The notes beneath the pieces are model-generated. The model saw nothing but the letters and a program-made list of their open reading frames with translations. It searched no databases and had not been told where the DNA came from. Below are positions 49,171 through 58,995 of a stretch of 64,000 nt of DNA, piece by piece. Made by a program: the position numbers and the translations under genes. This stretch comes from Aestuariibacter sp. GS-14 (lineage in GTDB: Bacteria; Pseudomonadota; Gammaproteobacteria; Enterobacterales; Alteromonadaceae), in assembly GCF_006494365.1 (NCBI RefSeq), contig NZ_VHIP01000002.1, forward strand, positions 496,001-560,000, written 5' to 3'. Each line of letters starts with the position of its first letter. Positions within the stretch are counted from its first letter, which is position 1.

Positions 49171-51993
49171 ATGCAAGAAAGCGTGATGAAAGCGTGGTGG
49201 GACTCATCGCACATGGCGGGTGCCAATGCTGCCTATGTGGAAGCATTGTACGAAGCCTATCTGGATGACCCGCAAAGTGTCTCCGAATCATGGCGGCAAA
49301 CCTTCGACGCCTTACCCAAGGTGGAAGGGGTAGAACTTGAAAGCAACCATAGCCTGATCAAAGAGCAATTCAAAAAGCTGGCTTCACTGGGGCCCATGGC
49401 CCGCGTCAGAGGATCCGTTCCCACGACGACAAGCAATCAGTCTGATGAAAAGCAGGTCAGAGTTCTCCAGTTAATCAATGCCTATCGATTCCGTGGACAC
49501 CAGCACGCTAACCTTGACCCATTAGGATTATGGCATCAGGAACGAGTCAGAGATCTTGAGTTGTCTCACCACAACTTATCTGATACTGATTTCGATACAG
49601 TGTTTAACGTAGGTTCGTATGCAATTGGCAAAGAAACCATGCCATTGGGCGAGCTGTTTAAATCGTTAAACCGCACTTACTGCAGCTCAGTGGGTGCAGA
49701 GTACATGCACATCACTGACACTGAACAAAAACGCTGGTTACAACAGCGCATTGAGTCAGTAGAAGCGCGTCCGCAAATTAACCGCGAAGAAAAAATCAGT
49801 ATCCTTAAAGGTCTGGTTGCCGCTGATGGTATGGAAAAATACCTGGGTGCAAAATTCCCTGGCGCGAAACGATTCTCGCTGGAAGGTGGTGACGCGTTAA
49901 TTCCAATGCTGAAAGGCCTGATAACGGCTGCCGGTACTCAAGGTACTAAAGAAGTCGTAGTGGGCATGGCTCACCGCGGTCGTTTGAACGTACTGGTAAA
50001 CGTACTGGGTAAAAACCCATCGGTACTGTTTGATGAATTCTCTGGTAAACACGATGAATCACTGGGTGCCGGTGACGTAAAATACCACGCTGGTTATTCA
50101 TCTGACTTTGCTACTCCGGGCGGAAACGTGCACCTGGCATTGGCGTTTAACCCGTCGCACCTTGAAATCGTTAACCCTGTAGTTATGGGTTCGGTACGCG
50201 CGCGTTTAGACCGTCGTGACAACGATAGCAGTAAAGTACTGCCGGTGACGATCCACGGTGACTCGGCAATTGCAGGTCAGGGCGTGGTTCAGGAAACCTT
50301 CAACATGTCACAAACCCGTGGCTTTGCTGTTGGTGGAACGGTTCGTATTGTTATTAACAACCAGGTTGGTTTTACTACATCACGTACCGACGACACGCGT
50401 TCAACGCAGTATTGTACCGATATCGCTAAGATGGTGCAGGCACCAATTTTCCACGTTAATTCAGACGACCCGGAAGCGGTGATGTTTGTAACCAAACTGG
50501 CGTTGGATTTCCGCAACAAGTTCAAACGCGATGTGGTAATTGATTTAGTGTGTTACCGTCGTCATGGTCACAACGAATCAGACGAACCTAATGCAACTCA
50601 ACCGCTGATGTATCAGAAGATCAAAAAGCACCCTGTGCCGCGTGAATTGTACGCAGATCAACTGATCGCAGAAGGCGTGATTGGCGAAGTTGAATCGCAA
50701 AAACTGATCGATGACTACCGTGCTGCACTTGATCACGGTGCCTGTGTTGTTGAAGAATGGCGTCCGATGACTGAGCATTCAGTAGACTGGCGTCCGTTCC
50801 TTGGGCATGACTGGGATACGCCTTATGATGCCTCAATCAGTGTCGAGCACTTAAAAGAGCTTGGCGAAAAAGTGACTAATTATCCAGCCACTCACAAGCT
50901 GCATTCACGTGTAAACAAGGTTTATCAGGACCGTAAGGCGATGGTGGCCGGTGAGCGTATGCTTGACTGGGGTATGGCTGAAATTCTGGCCTATGCGTCA
51001 ATCGTAGAGGCCGGTACCAGCATTCGTATGACGGGTCAGGATTCCGGCCGTGGAACCTTCTTCCATCGTCACGCGGTGCTGCACAACCAAAAAGATGCTG
51101 CAGCTTATATGCCTCTGCAACACATCAGCGAGGATCAGGGTCCAATCGAGATATACGACTCTGTATTGTCTGAAGAAGCGGTAATGGCCTTCGAGTACGG
51201 CTATGCAACTGCCGAGCCGACCTGCCTGACTATTTGGGAAGCGCAGTTTGGTGACTTTGCTAACGGTGCCCAGGTAGTATTCGACCAGTTCTTATGTTCT
51301 GGCGAAGCGAAGTGGGGCCGTTTATGTGGTCTGACTGTATTGCTTCCTCACGGCTATGAGGGCCAGGGACCTGAGCACAGTTCTGCGCGTCTTGAGCGTT
51401 TCCTGCAACTTTGTGCAGATCACAACTGGCAAGTGTGTGTACCTTCTACACCAGCGCAGGTCTTTAATATGCTGCGTCGTCAGGTTATCCGCCCAATGCG
51501 CAAGCCACTTATCGTTATGTCACCTAAATCGTTGCTGCGTCATCCGTTGGCGGTTTCTTCACTGGAAGAATTGTCTGACGGTATTTTCCACAACGTCATT
51601 GGTGAAGTAGACGAACTTGATCCGGCAGGCGTGAAACGTGTGGTGATGTGTTCTGGTAAGGTGTACTACGATCTGTTGGATCAACGCCGTAAAAATGAAC
51701 AAACCGACGTTGCGATTATTCGTCTGGAACAGCTGTATCCTTTCCCACAAGAAGAATGTGCGAAGATTGTAGCTGAATACAGCCATGTTAAAGATTGGGT
51801 TTGGTGTCAGGAAGAGCCACAAAACCAGGGTGCCTGGTACTGTAGCCAACATCATTTCTGGCAGGTAATTCCTGATGGTGCCAAATTGACTTATGCCGGT
51901 CGCGCTGCTTCAGCGTCACCAGCAGTAGGTTACTTATCCGTTCACAACCAGCAACAAAAAGCACTGGTTGAAGACGCTCTCACGATTAAATAA
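49171..51993 (+). CDS. sucA: 2-oxoglutarate dehydrogenase E1 component
   Basis: The thiamine-diphosphate E1 of the 2-oxoglutarate dehydrogenase complex. 940 residues (E. coli 933). N-terminal E2-binding segment (MKAWWDSSHMAGANAAYVEALYEAYLDDPQSVS), VVGMAHRGRLNVLVN, HVNSDDPEAV and CYRRHGHNESDEP in the TPP region, then the C-terminal transketolase-like half ending in the usual helix. An ATG 15 bases later is possible. sucB follows after 9 bases. Confidence 0.97.
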   Translation: MQESVMKAWWDSSHMAGANAAYVEALYEAYLDDPQSVSESWRQTFDALPKVEGVELESNHSLIKEQFKKLASLGPMARVRGSVPTTTSNQSDEKQVRVLQLINAYRFRGHQHANLDPLGLWHQERVRDLELSHHNLSDTDFDTVFNVGSYAIGKETMPLGELFKSLNRTYCSSVGAEYMHITDTEQKRWLQQRIESVEARPQINREEKISILKGLVAADGMEKYLGAKFPGAKRFSLEGGDALIPMLKGLITAAGTQGTKEVVVGMAHRGRLNVLVNVLGKNPSVLFDEFSGKHDESLGAGDVKYHAGYSSDFATPGGNVHLALAFNPSHLEIVNPVVMGSVRARLDRRDNDSSKVLPVTIHGDSAIAGQGVVQETFNMSQTRGFAVGGTVRIVINNQVGFTTSRTDDTRSTQYCTDIAKMVQAPIFHVNSDDPEAVMFVTKLALDFRNKFKRDVVIDLVCYRRHGHNESDEPNATQPLMYQKIKKHPVPRELYADQLIAEGVIGEVESQKLIDDYRAALDHGACVVEEWRPMTEHSVDWRPFLGHDWDTPYDASISVEHLKELGEKVTNYPATHKLHSRVNKVYQDRKAMVAGERMLDWGMAEILAYASIVEAGTSIRMTGQDSGRGTFFHRHAVLHNQKDAAAYMPLQHISEDQGPIEIYDSVLSEEAVMAFEYGYATAEPTCLTIWEAQFGDFANGAQVVFDQFLCSGEAKWGRLCGLTVLLPHGYEGQGPEHSSARLERFLQLCADHNWQVCVPSTPAQVFNMLRRQVIRPMRKPLIVMSPKSLLRHPLAVSSLEELSDGIFHNVIGEVDELDPAGVKRVVMCSGKVYYDLLDQRRKNEQTDVAIIRLEQLYPFPQEECAKIVAEYSHVKDWVWCQEEPQNQGAWYCSQHHFWQVIPDGAKLTYAGRAASASPAVGYLSVHNQQQKALVEDALTIK

Positions 51994-52002
51994 GGAACAA
52001 AG

Positions 52003-53484
52003 ATGACAATTGAGATTAAAGTTCCGGTTCTACCCGAGTCAGTTGCCGACGCCACGATTGCAACCTGGCACGTAAAAGCCGGTGATGCAGTAAAACGTGA
52101 CCAGAATCTGGTAGACATTGAGACTGACAAGGTAGTGCTGGAAGTTGTTGCACCTGCAGACGGTGTAATCGGTGAGATTATCAATGAAGAAGGCGCCACG
52201 GTGCTGGGCGAGCAAGTGATTGCCAAGCTGGAAGAGGGCGGCGCTGCCAAAGCTGCACCTGCAGCAAAAGCGGCGCCAGCAAAAGCAGAAGCGCCTGCAG
52301 CAACCGGCGCAACAGTAGACATTAAAGTGCCTGTTCTGCCTGAATCCGTTGCCGATGCAACCATTGCTACCTGGCACGTTGCGCCAGGTGAAAAAGTATT
52401 ACGCGACCAGAACCTGGTTGATATCGAAACCGATAAAGTAGTACTGGAAGTAGTTGCCCCTGCGGATGGTTCGCTGTCTGAAATTCTGGCAGACGAGGGT
52501 GCTACAGTAACCGCAGAGGCGGTTATTGCTAAGTTCGTGGAAGGTGCGGGCGCTGCAGCACCTGCGGCAGCTGTAGCTGAAGAAGCCGATGAAGAAAACG
52601 ATGCGTTAAGCCCATCAGTGCGTCGTTTGTTGGCTGAAAAAGGCGTTGATCCTGCTAAAGTGAAAGGGTCTGGCAAAAATGGCCGCATCACTAAAGAAGA
52701 CGTAGAGCAATACCTGAAAGGTGGAAGCACACCAGTAGCAGCAAAAGCACCAGTAGACGAAACACCTGTTGTTTCTGCGGGTGAGCGTTCTGAGAAGCGC
52801 GTTCCTATGACGCGTTTGCGCAAGACGATTGCAAACCGTCTGTTGGAAGCGAAAAATTCAACTGCTATGCTGACTACGTTCAACGAAGTGAACATGAAGC
52901 CGATCATGGACCTGCGTCAGCAGTACCAGGACAGCTTCGAGAAGCGTCACGGCATTCGTTTGGGCTTTATGTCTTTCTACGTGAAAGCCGTAACAGAAGC
53001 GCTGAAGCGTTATCCCGAAGTAAATGCGTCAATTGATGGCGATGATATCGTGTACCACAACTACTTCGATATCTCTATCGCAGTTTCTACGCCACGCGGT
53101 CTGGTTACGCCAGTACTGAAAGACTCAGATACACTGGGTATGGCAGGCATCGAGAAAGGCATTAAGGAACTGGCACTGAAAGGCCGTGATGGCAAATTGT
53201 CTATGGCAGAACTGCAAGGCGGTAACTTCACCATTACCAATGGTGGTGTGTTTGGTTCACTGATGTCTACGCCAATTATTAACCCGCCACAAAGCGCCAT
53301 TCTGGGAATGCACAAAATCCAGGATCGTCCAATGGCCGTTAATGGCAAAGTTGAGATTTTACCAATGATGTATCTGGCACTGTCTTATGACCACCGGATC
53401 ATTGATGGTAAGGAATCGGTTGGCTTCCTGGTCACCGTGAAGGAAATGCTTGAAGATCCAACACGTCTGCTTCTGGATGTGTAA
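52003..53484 (+). CDS. sucB: Dihydrolipoyl succinyltransferase (E2) with two lipoyl domains
   Basis: The E2 core of the 2-oxoglutarate dehydrogenase complex. 493 residues against 405 in E. coli, because two lipoyl domains are present: residues about 3-77 (lipoyl Lys43) and about 105-180 (Lys145), each with [15 protein letters not shown]. They are joined by Ala/Lys-rich linkers. Then come the E1/E3-binding domain (about 205-240, [22 protein letters not shown]) and the catalytic domain (about 260-493) with [12 protein letters not shown]3 (lpd) is not in the window. Confidence 0.96.
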   Translation: MTIEIKVPVLPESVADATIATWHVKAGDAVKRDQNLVDIETDKVVLEVVAPADGVIGEIINEEGATVLGEQVIAKLEEGGAAKAAPAAKAAPAKAEAPAATGATVDIKVPVLPESVADATIATWHVAPGEKVLRDQNLVDIETDKVVLEVVAPADGSLSEILADEGATVTAEAVIAKFVEGAGAAAPAAAVAEEADEENDALSPSVRRLLAEKGVDPAKVKGSGKNGRITKEDVEQYLKGGSTPVAAKAPVDETPVVSAGERSEKRVPMTRLRKTIANRLLEAKNSTAMLTTFNEVNMKPIMDLRQQYQDSFEKRHGIRLGFMSFYVKAVTEALKRYPEVNASIDGDDIVYHNYFDISIAVSTPRGLVTPVLKDSDTLGMAGIEKGIKELALKGRDGKLSMAELQGGNFTITNGGVFGSLMSTPIINPPQSAILGMHKIQDRPMAVNGKVEILPMMYLALSYDHRIIDGKESVGFLVTVKEMLEDPTRLLLDV

Positions 53485-53508
53485 GACTTTCGTAGCAAAC
53501 CTATAAGT

Positions 53509-53602
53509 GAGGGTAATACTGTTGTATTATCCTCGCTATGCTGATGTTTGGGGACGGATATCAGTAAAGACAAATCAAGCCAGTCTGTTTACTGGCTTTC
53601 GT
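53509..53602 (+). promoter_or_regulatory. Two hairpins between sucB and sucC
   Basis: GAGGGTAATAC / GTATTATCCTC (53509-53534) and AAGCCAGT / ACTGGCTT (53577-53598, followed by TTCGTTT) lie in the 144-base gap. They may protect or attenuate the transcript between sucAB and sucCD. Confidence 0.5.
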
Positions 53603-53628
53603 TTAAATAAAAATCGGAAAGAAACACC

Positions 53629-54795
53629 ATGAATTTGCATGAATACCAAGGTAAGCAGCTGTTCAAAGAATACGGCTTGCCTGTTTCTGAAGGATACGCA
53701 TCAGATACACCACAAGGTGCAGTAGAAGCTGCTGACCGCATCGGTGGTTCTGAGTGGGTAGTTAAGTGTCAGGTCCACGCAGGTGGACGCGGTAAAGCTG
53801 GCGGTGTAAAGCTGGTTAAAACCAAAGACGAAATTCGCGCTTTCGCTGAAAAGTGGTTAGGCAAAAACTTGGTGACCTTCCAGACTGACGAAAATGGTCA
53901 GCCTGTAAGCAAAATTTTGGTTGAATCGTGCACTGATATCGCAAACGAGCTGTATCTGGGCGCGGTTGTAGACCGTGGTTCACGTCGTGTAGTATTCATG
54001 GCGTCTACTGAAGGCGGTGTTGAAATTGAAACCGTTGCAGAAGAAACACCAGAAAAAATCCTGAAAGCCGAAATCGACCCAATTGTTGGTCCACAGCCTT
54101 ACCAGGCTCGTGAAATGGCGTTTAAACTGGGTCTTGAAGGCGTTCAAATCAAACAATTTACACAGATCTTCATGGGTCTGGCAAAGATGTTTGAAGACCT
54201 GGACCTGGCGTTAATCGAGATCAACCCGCTGGTAATCAAAACTGACGGTAATCTGCACTGTCTGGATGCCAAACTTGGCGTAGACAGCAACGCTATGTAC
54301 CGTCAGCCTAAGCTGAAAGAAATGAAAGATCCGTCTCAGGAAGACGCGCGTGAAGCTCATGCAGCTCAGTGGGAACTGAACTACGTAGCACTTGATGGTA
54401 ACGTAGGTTGTATGGTTAACGGTGCGGGCCTGGCGATGGGTACCATGGACATCGTAAACCTACACGGTGGCAAGCCTGCTAACTTCCTGGACGTTGGTGG
54501 CGGCGCGACTAAAGAGCGTGTTGCTGAAGCGTTTAAGATCATTTTGTCTGATGCCAATGTGAAAGCCGTTCTGGTTAACATTTTCGGTGGTATCGTTCGT
54601 TGTGACATGATTGCCGAAGGTATCATTGGTGCAGTGAAAGAAGTTGGTGTAAATGTACCGGTTGTTGTACGTCTTGAAGGTACCAACGCAGAATTAGGCC
54701 GCGACGTGTTGGCTAACTCTGGTTTGGATATCATTGCGGCTCAGTCTCTGACTGACGCAGCGCAAAAAGTGGTTGCAGCAGCGGAGGGCAAATAA
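53629..54795 (+). CDS. sucC: Succinyl-CoA synthetase beta subunit
   Basis: 388 residues, the same as E. coli. The ATP-grasp beta subunit begins [23 protein letters not shown] and has [39 protein letters not shown] and the C-terminal [10 protein letters not shown]. It forms succinate and nucleoside triphosphate from succinyl-CoA. The stop overlaps sucD by one base (TAATG). Confidence 0.98.
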   Translation: MNLHEYQGKQLFKEYGLPVSEGYASDTPQGAVEAADRIGGSEWVVKCQVHAGGRGKAGGVKLVKTKDEIRAFAEKWLGKNLVTFQTDENGQPVSKILVESCTDIANELYLGAVVDRGSRRVVFMASTEGGVEIETVAEETPEKILKAEIDPIVGPQPYQAREMAFKLGLEGVQIKQFTQIFMGLAKMFEDLDLALIEINPLVIKTDGNLHCLDAKLGVDSNAMYRQPKLKEMKDPSQEDAREAHAAQWELNYVALDGNVGCMVNGAGLAMGTMDIVNLHGGKPANFLDVGGGATKERVAEAFKIILSDANVKAVLVNIFGGIVRCDMIAEGIIGAVKEVGVNVPVVVRLEGTNAELGRDVLANSGLDIIAAQSLTDAAQKVVAAAEGK

Positions 54796-55667
54796 TGTCA
54801 GTTTTAATTAATAAAGATACCAAAGTTATTTGTCAGGGTTTTACTGGTGGTCAGGGTACTTTCCACTCTCAGCAAGCGCTTGACTACGGTACGCAAATGG
54901 TTGGTGGTGTTACACCAGGCAAAGGTGGCACTACTCACCTGGGTCTGCCAGTATTCAACACAGTACGTGAAGCTGTAGAAGCGACTGGCGCAACAGCGTC
55001 TGTAATCTACGTGCCAGCACCGTTCTGTAAAGATTCAATCGTTGAAGCTGCTGATGCAGGTATTGAACTGATCGTTTGTATCACTGAAGGTATTCCAACG
55101 CTGGACATGCTGTACGTGAAAGAGTACGTGAATGCCAAAGGCGTTCGCATGATTGGTCCAAACTGTCCGGGCGTAATTACTCCTGGAGAGTGTAAGATTG
55201 GTATCATGCCAGGTCACATCCACAAGCCAGGTAAAGTAGGTATCGTTTCTCGCTCTGGTACGCTGACGTACGAAGCGGTTAAGCAAACTACTGATGAAGG
55301 TTTTGGTCAGTCTACCTGCGTAGGTATTGGTGGCGACCCAATCCCAGGCTCTAACTTCATCGACATTCTGAAATTGTTCCAGAATGATCCACAAACTGAA
55401 GCGATTGTTATGATCGGTGAAATCGGTGGAACTGCAGAAGAAGAGGCGGCTGCGTTTATCAAAGCAAACGTCACCAAGCCTGTTGTTTCTTACATTGCGG
55501 GTGTAACTGCACCTCCAGGTAAGCGTATGGGTCACGCTGGTGCGATTATCGCAGGCGGCAAAGGTACAGCAGATGATAAATTTGCTGCACTGGAAGCAGC
55601 TGGCGTTAAAACCGTACGTTCACTGGCTGACATCGGTAAAGCTCTGCGCGAAGCAACTGGTTGGTAA
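54795..55667 (+). CDS. sucD: Succinyl-CoA synthetase alpha subunit
   Basis: 290 residues (E. coli 289). CoA-binding N-terminal domain with [26 protein letters not shown], then the ligase domain with the phosphorylated His247 in [10 protein letters not shown]. It overlaps sucC by one base and ends the TCA block. Confidence 0.98.
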   Translation: MSVLINKDTKVICQGFTGGQGTFHSQQALDYGTQMVGGVTPGKGGTTHLGLPVFNTVREAVEATGATASVIYVPAPFCKDSIVEAADAGIELIVCITEGIPTLDMLYVKEYVNAKGVRMIGPNCPGVITPGECKIGIMPGHIHKPGKVGIVSRSGTLTYEAVKQTTDEGFGQSTCVGIGGDPIPGSNFIDILKLFQNDPQTEAIVMIGEIGGTAEEEAAAFIKANVTKPVVSYIAGVTAPPGKRMGHAGAIIAGGKGTADDKFAALEAAGVKTVRSLADIGKALREATGW

Positions 55668-55701
55668 TTCGCAGTTAACTGCAATCCAATAAAGTTTTTC
55701 G

Positions 55702-55727
55702 AAAAGCCCGCTCTGCGGGCTTTTTTT
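55702..55727 (+). terminator. Rho-independent terminator after sucD
   Basis: AAAAGCCCG / CGGGCTTTT with loop CTCTG, followed by T residues. Confidence 0.92.
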
Positions 55728-55816
55728 ATTTTGATCAGACCGTTAAAAGCACACAAATGAACTTACAATTCCTCAGTTACCACTATAAACCATTAGTAAA
55801 AATTCTGTAAAAAATG

Positions 55817-55891
55817 TTAACTGAATACGTATGCATAGCATTTTCAGTTAATAACCCAGGCTTTAGTATGAAATTCGGTAAATTTACCGAA
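55817..55891 (+). promoter_or_regulatory. Cluster of dyads upstream of the TonB receptor
   Basis: Three symmetrical elements lie in the leader of the receptor gene. TTAACTGAA (55817-55825) is inverted as TTCAGTTAA (55843-55851). Inside is TGAATACGTATGCA (55822-55835), a near-perfect palindrome of the LacI-family operator type. Further on is the perfect palindrome TTCGGTAAATTTACCGAA (55874-55891). A weak promoter TTTCAG-16-TAGTAT (55842-55869) lies between them. Carbohydrate-responsive repression is inferred from the neighbouring pullulanase. Confidence 0.5.
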
Positions 55892-55938
55892 GAAGTGTTT
55901 CACTGCATTTCAATACATAATTAAAAAATGGGGCAAAC

Positions 55939-58900
55939 ATGAAAACTTTCAAACCCAGTGCCATTTCGCTGGCACTACTAACCAGTGGGTTGGTTTTCAC
56001 TAGTAATTCGCTTTTGGCACAGGAAAACGATAAGCAGGAGCAGGAAGAAACCATCGAACGCATCGAAGTTCGCGGTTTTAGTAGCAGTCTTATCCAGTCA
56101 CTCAACCAGAAGCGTTTTGGTGATACCGTTTCAGAACAACTCTCTGCCGACGACCTCGGGGGATTACCCGACGTGAGTATGGCCGACGCGTTAACCCGCT
56201 TGCCGGGTATCTCGGCGGTGCGTACCGGAGGTCAGGCAGCGGAAATTAACATTCGTGGTCTATCGGGAGACTTTGTATTTTCAACCTTGAATGGCAGGGA
56301 GCAGGTCTCTACCAGCGGCAGTCGTTCTATTGAGTTTGACCAGTATCCGTCGGAACTCATCAATTCAGCGGCGGTGTATAAATCACCAAAAGCCTCATTA
56401 ATTGAAGGTGGTGTTGCCGGTACGGTGGAATTGCAAACTGCCAGCGCACTGGCTCAGGATCAACAGCACACTTTTAATGCCAATGTTCGCGGTATGTTTA
56501 ACGACCGCGCTAGTGAAGTTGCTGACGCAGAAGAATATGGTCATCGCGTCAGTTTCTCCTATCAGGGCAAGTTTATGGATGACACCCTAGGTGTCTCGTT
56601 AGGCTATGCCAGACTTTATCAACCCAGCGTGTCCACGCAGTTTATCGGTTTTGCATACAATGCCGAAGTTGACGTTGATGGCATTGCGGGTGATGAGGAA
56701 AATTACGATCCTAATTCAGATGTACCAAAGGAAAATCAGTGTGTTGAATGCGAACTGATTTCTGAAGGTTTTGAAATGCAACACAAGGGCGGGGAAGAAA
56801 CCCGTAACGGTTATGTTGCTGCCATTGAATGGGTACCAACTGATAACTTTAAGCTTAAAGCCGATGCCTTTGTCTCTGAATTTGACTCCAAAGCATTTGC
56901 CAGAGGCTTCCGGGTAAAACTGGGTGGCGTAAATACCGAGATTTACAATCCGGTAGTCGTTAATAACAACGTGATTGGCGGTACGTTTGTTCGCTCTGAA
57001 AACAGTGAGACCCGCGTAGAGCTGGTAAACGACGACAACCAGGATTTCGATAAAGTAGAAAGCTACGGTATTAATGCCGACTGGGACATCACAGAGAACT
57101 TTTCTGCGCAGTTTGATATTTCACTGTCTAAAGCCAACAGTAATTTCCGCAACGGTTTATTGTGGTCTTTGGTAGGCGATGATGCCACAGCAGACAGCCC
57201 GAGATTTGATCAGAATATTCAAATCAGCTATTTGCTCAATGGCCTGGATTTACCCGATCTGCAATTTAACCAGGCTGATGCATTTACCGACATCGACAGG
57301 GTGATGGTAAGCAAATACGGTATTTACCCGTATGTAAACAGCGATGAGCTCGATGCATATCGCGTAGACTTCCAGTATTTCGTGGATACTGATTACATTT
57401 CAGGTATTGAATTTGGCGCGCGTTACTCCGATCGCGAATACAGTAACGACCGTTCGGTATTTGAATACGGTAATGATCAGGCATTTTCTGCCAGTCAGCC
57501 GCCGCTAAGGTTAACCGATGATTTAGTTGAAGTAGTAAACTGGCAAGGTGATTTCTCGTATTTCCCCAGTTATTTCTCTATTAATCTGAACGATGCGTTA
57601 AATGCATGGTTTCCGTCAGGTGTTCCTCAACCAGCGCAAACCTGGGGTTCAGGTGATGCCGGTGTGATCAATCCATTGGAAGGGTCTACGCGCTCTACCG
57701 CGTGGTCAGTACTGGAAAGCGGCGATGTTTTTGAAACCGTATCCGCGGCTTATTTGATGGCCAATATCGATACGGAAATCGCGGGTTTACCGATTACCGG
57801 TAACGTAGGGGTGCGCTATGTAAAATCTAAACAGAGCTCAACGACGTTGCAGCGCGCCACTATGTTTGTAGAAAGCGAGGAAGGCCAGCAGGTAGAAGTG
57901 AGTGATCCGACCGCTGGCGCACAAAACATTGCCGATGAGCTGGGTTACATTAATAACTTCTATCGCCCGGCTATTCTAACCTACGAATACACCGACGTAT
58001 TACCTTCAATTAACCTGAACTTTAAACTATCCGACAATTCGCAGTTGCGTATGGCAGCCGCAAAAGTGATGGGCCGTGCGCCTATCAACCGTTTTGCAGC
58101 AAATGCGTCAACCAATGTTGAGGTGATCAGCGCAACACAAGATCGCGATTCTGGTGAAATTACCCTGTCTAATCAACAGGCGCGTATTTCAGGTTCGTCA
58201 AACAACAGCCCGTACCTTGATCCGTTTTACGCAACCCAGTACGACATTTCCTACGAGTATTATTTTGATGACTCCGACGGTGCTATCGTGATCGCGGGTT
58301 TCTATAAAAACATTGAATCCTTCATCGAAAACATTGCACTGGAGCCTTATGACTTCGAAGCCAATGGCTTTGTGGTACCTGATTCGGTTACCGTACCGGT
58401 GTTTTACGAAGCAGATTATCCGGGACAAGCTCCGGAAGCTGTAGTGGATGCCAATGGTGATGCAGTAACCGTTGTGGTGCCAACCACCAACGGTAAGTAC
58501 GAAACTGCGGTTAACAACGCGCGCGGTGGCTATATTCGCGGTATCGAGCTGGCTTATACGCAAATTTACAGCGATCTGCCGGGTATGTTGTCAGGCTTGG
58601 GTATGAATGCCAGTTATTCTTACACCGAGAGTGAAATCCAGCGTACGGTAGGAAATGGTGTTTATGCCAGTGCCTTACCGGGATTGTCTGAAAATGTGGC
58701 AACGGTAACCGTGTTCTGGGAATACGAAGGGTTTGAAACCCGTTTGTCCGGGCGCTACCGGGATGCGTTTGTGTCACAACAAGTGGCAGTAAATGACCAA
58801 ACGGTTAACTTCGATTCTGAATTAGTAGTGGACTATCAGGCCTCTTACGAAATCAACGACAACCTGAGCGTGTTGTTCCAGATTAATAACGTCACTGATG

Positions 58901-58995
58901 AGCCAACCAAAAGCTATTTCACCTCGCCTGAACAAACAGGAACCATTCAGTTCTTCGGAACCCAATACTTCCTGGGGATGACTTACTCGCTATGA
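55939..58995 (+). CDS. TonB-dependent receptor, probably for alpha-glucan oligosaccharides
   Basis: A 1018-residue outer-membrane active transporter. Signal peptide about 1-27 (ending NSLLA), a TonB-box-like IERIEVRG, plug domain (about 60-175: SADDLGGLPDVSMADALTRLPGISAV, INIRGLSGDF, LIEGGVAGTVEL) and a 22-strand barrel ending in FFGTQYFLGMTYSL with terminal aromatic-hydrophobic residues. Length and plug motif put it in the large Caulobacter-Xanthomonas receptor group (TIGR01782-like). The overlap with a pullulanase gene implies import of malto-oligosaccharides, a context inference. Start supported by GGGG six bases upstream. Confidence 0.93.
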   Translation: MKTFKPSAISLALLTSGLVFTSNSLLAQENDKQEQEETIERIEVRGFSSSLIQSLNQKRFGDTVSEQLSADDLGGLPDVSMADALTRLPGISAVRTGGQAAEINIRGLSGDFVFSTLNGREQVSTSGSRSIEFDQYPSELINSAAVYKSPKASLIEGGVAGTVELQTASALAQDQQHTFNANVRGMFNDRASEVADAEEYGHRVSFSYQGKFMDDTLGVSLGYARLYQPSVSTQFIGFAYNAEVDVDGIAGDEENYDPNSDVPKENQCVECELISEGFEMQHKGGEETRNGYVAAIEWVPTDNFKLKADAFVSEFDSKAFARGFRVKLGGVNTEIYNPVVVNNNVIGGTFVRSENSETRVELVNDDNQDFDKVESYGINADWDITENFSAQFDISLSKANSNFRNGLLWSLVGDDATADSPRFDQNIQISYLLNGLDLPDLQFNQADAFTDIDRVMVSKYGIYPYVNSDELDAYRVDFQYFVDTDYISGIEFGARYSDREYSNDRSVFEYGNDQAFSASQPPLRLTDDLVEVVNWQGDFSYFPSYFSINLNDALNAWFPSGVPQPAQTWGSGDAGVINPLEGSTRSTAWSVLESGDVFETVSAAYLMANIDTEIAGLPITGNVGVRYVKSKQSSTTLQRATMFVESEEGQQVEVSDPTAGAQNIADELGYINNFYRPAILTYEYTDVLPSINLNFKLSDNSQLRMAAAKVMGRAPINRFAANASTNVEVISATQDRDSGEITLSNQQARISGSSNNSPYLDPFYATQYDISYEYYFDDSDGAIVIAGFYKNIESFIENIALEPYDFEANGFVVPDSVTVPVFYEADYPGQAPEAVVDANGDAVTVVVPTTNGKYETAVNNARGGYIRGIELAYTQIYSDLPGMLSGLGMNASYSYTESEIQRTVGNGVYASALPGLSENVATVTVFWEYEGFETRLSGRYRDAFVSQQVAVNDQTVNFDSELVVDYQASYEINDNLSVLFQINNVTDEPTKSYFTSPEQTGTIQFFGTQYFLGMTYSL

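Noticed and set aside
51942-52907. A 321-codon open frame antisense to sucB
   Set aside because: It mirrors the Ala-rich duplicated lipoyl domains, giving a low-complexity Ser/Ala/Thr frame with no start signal.
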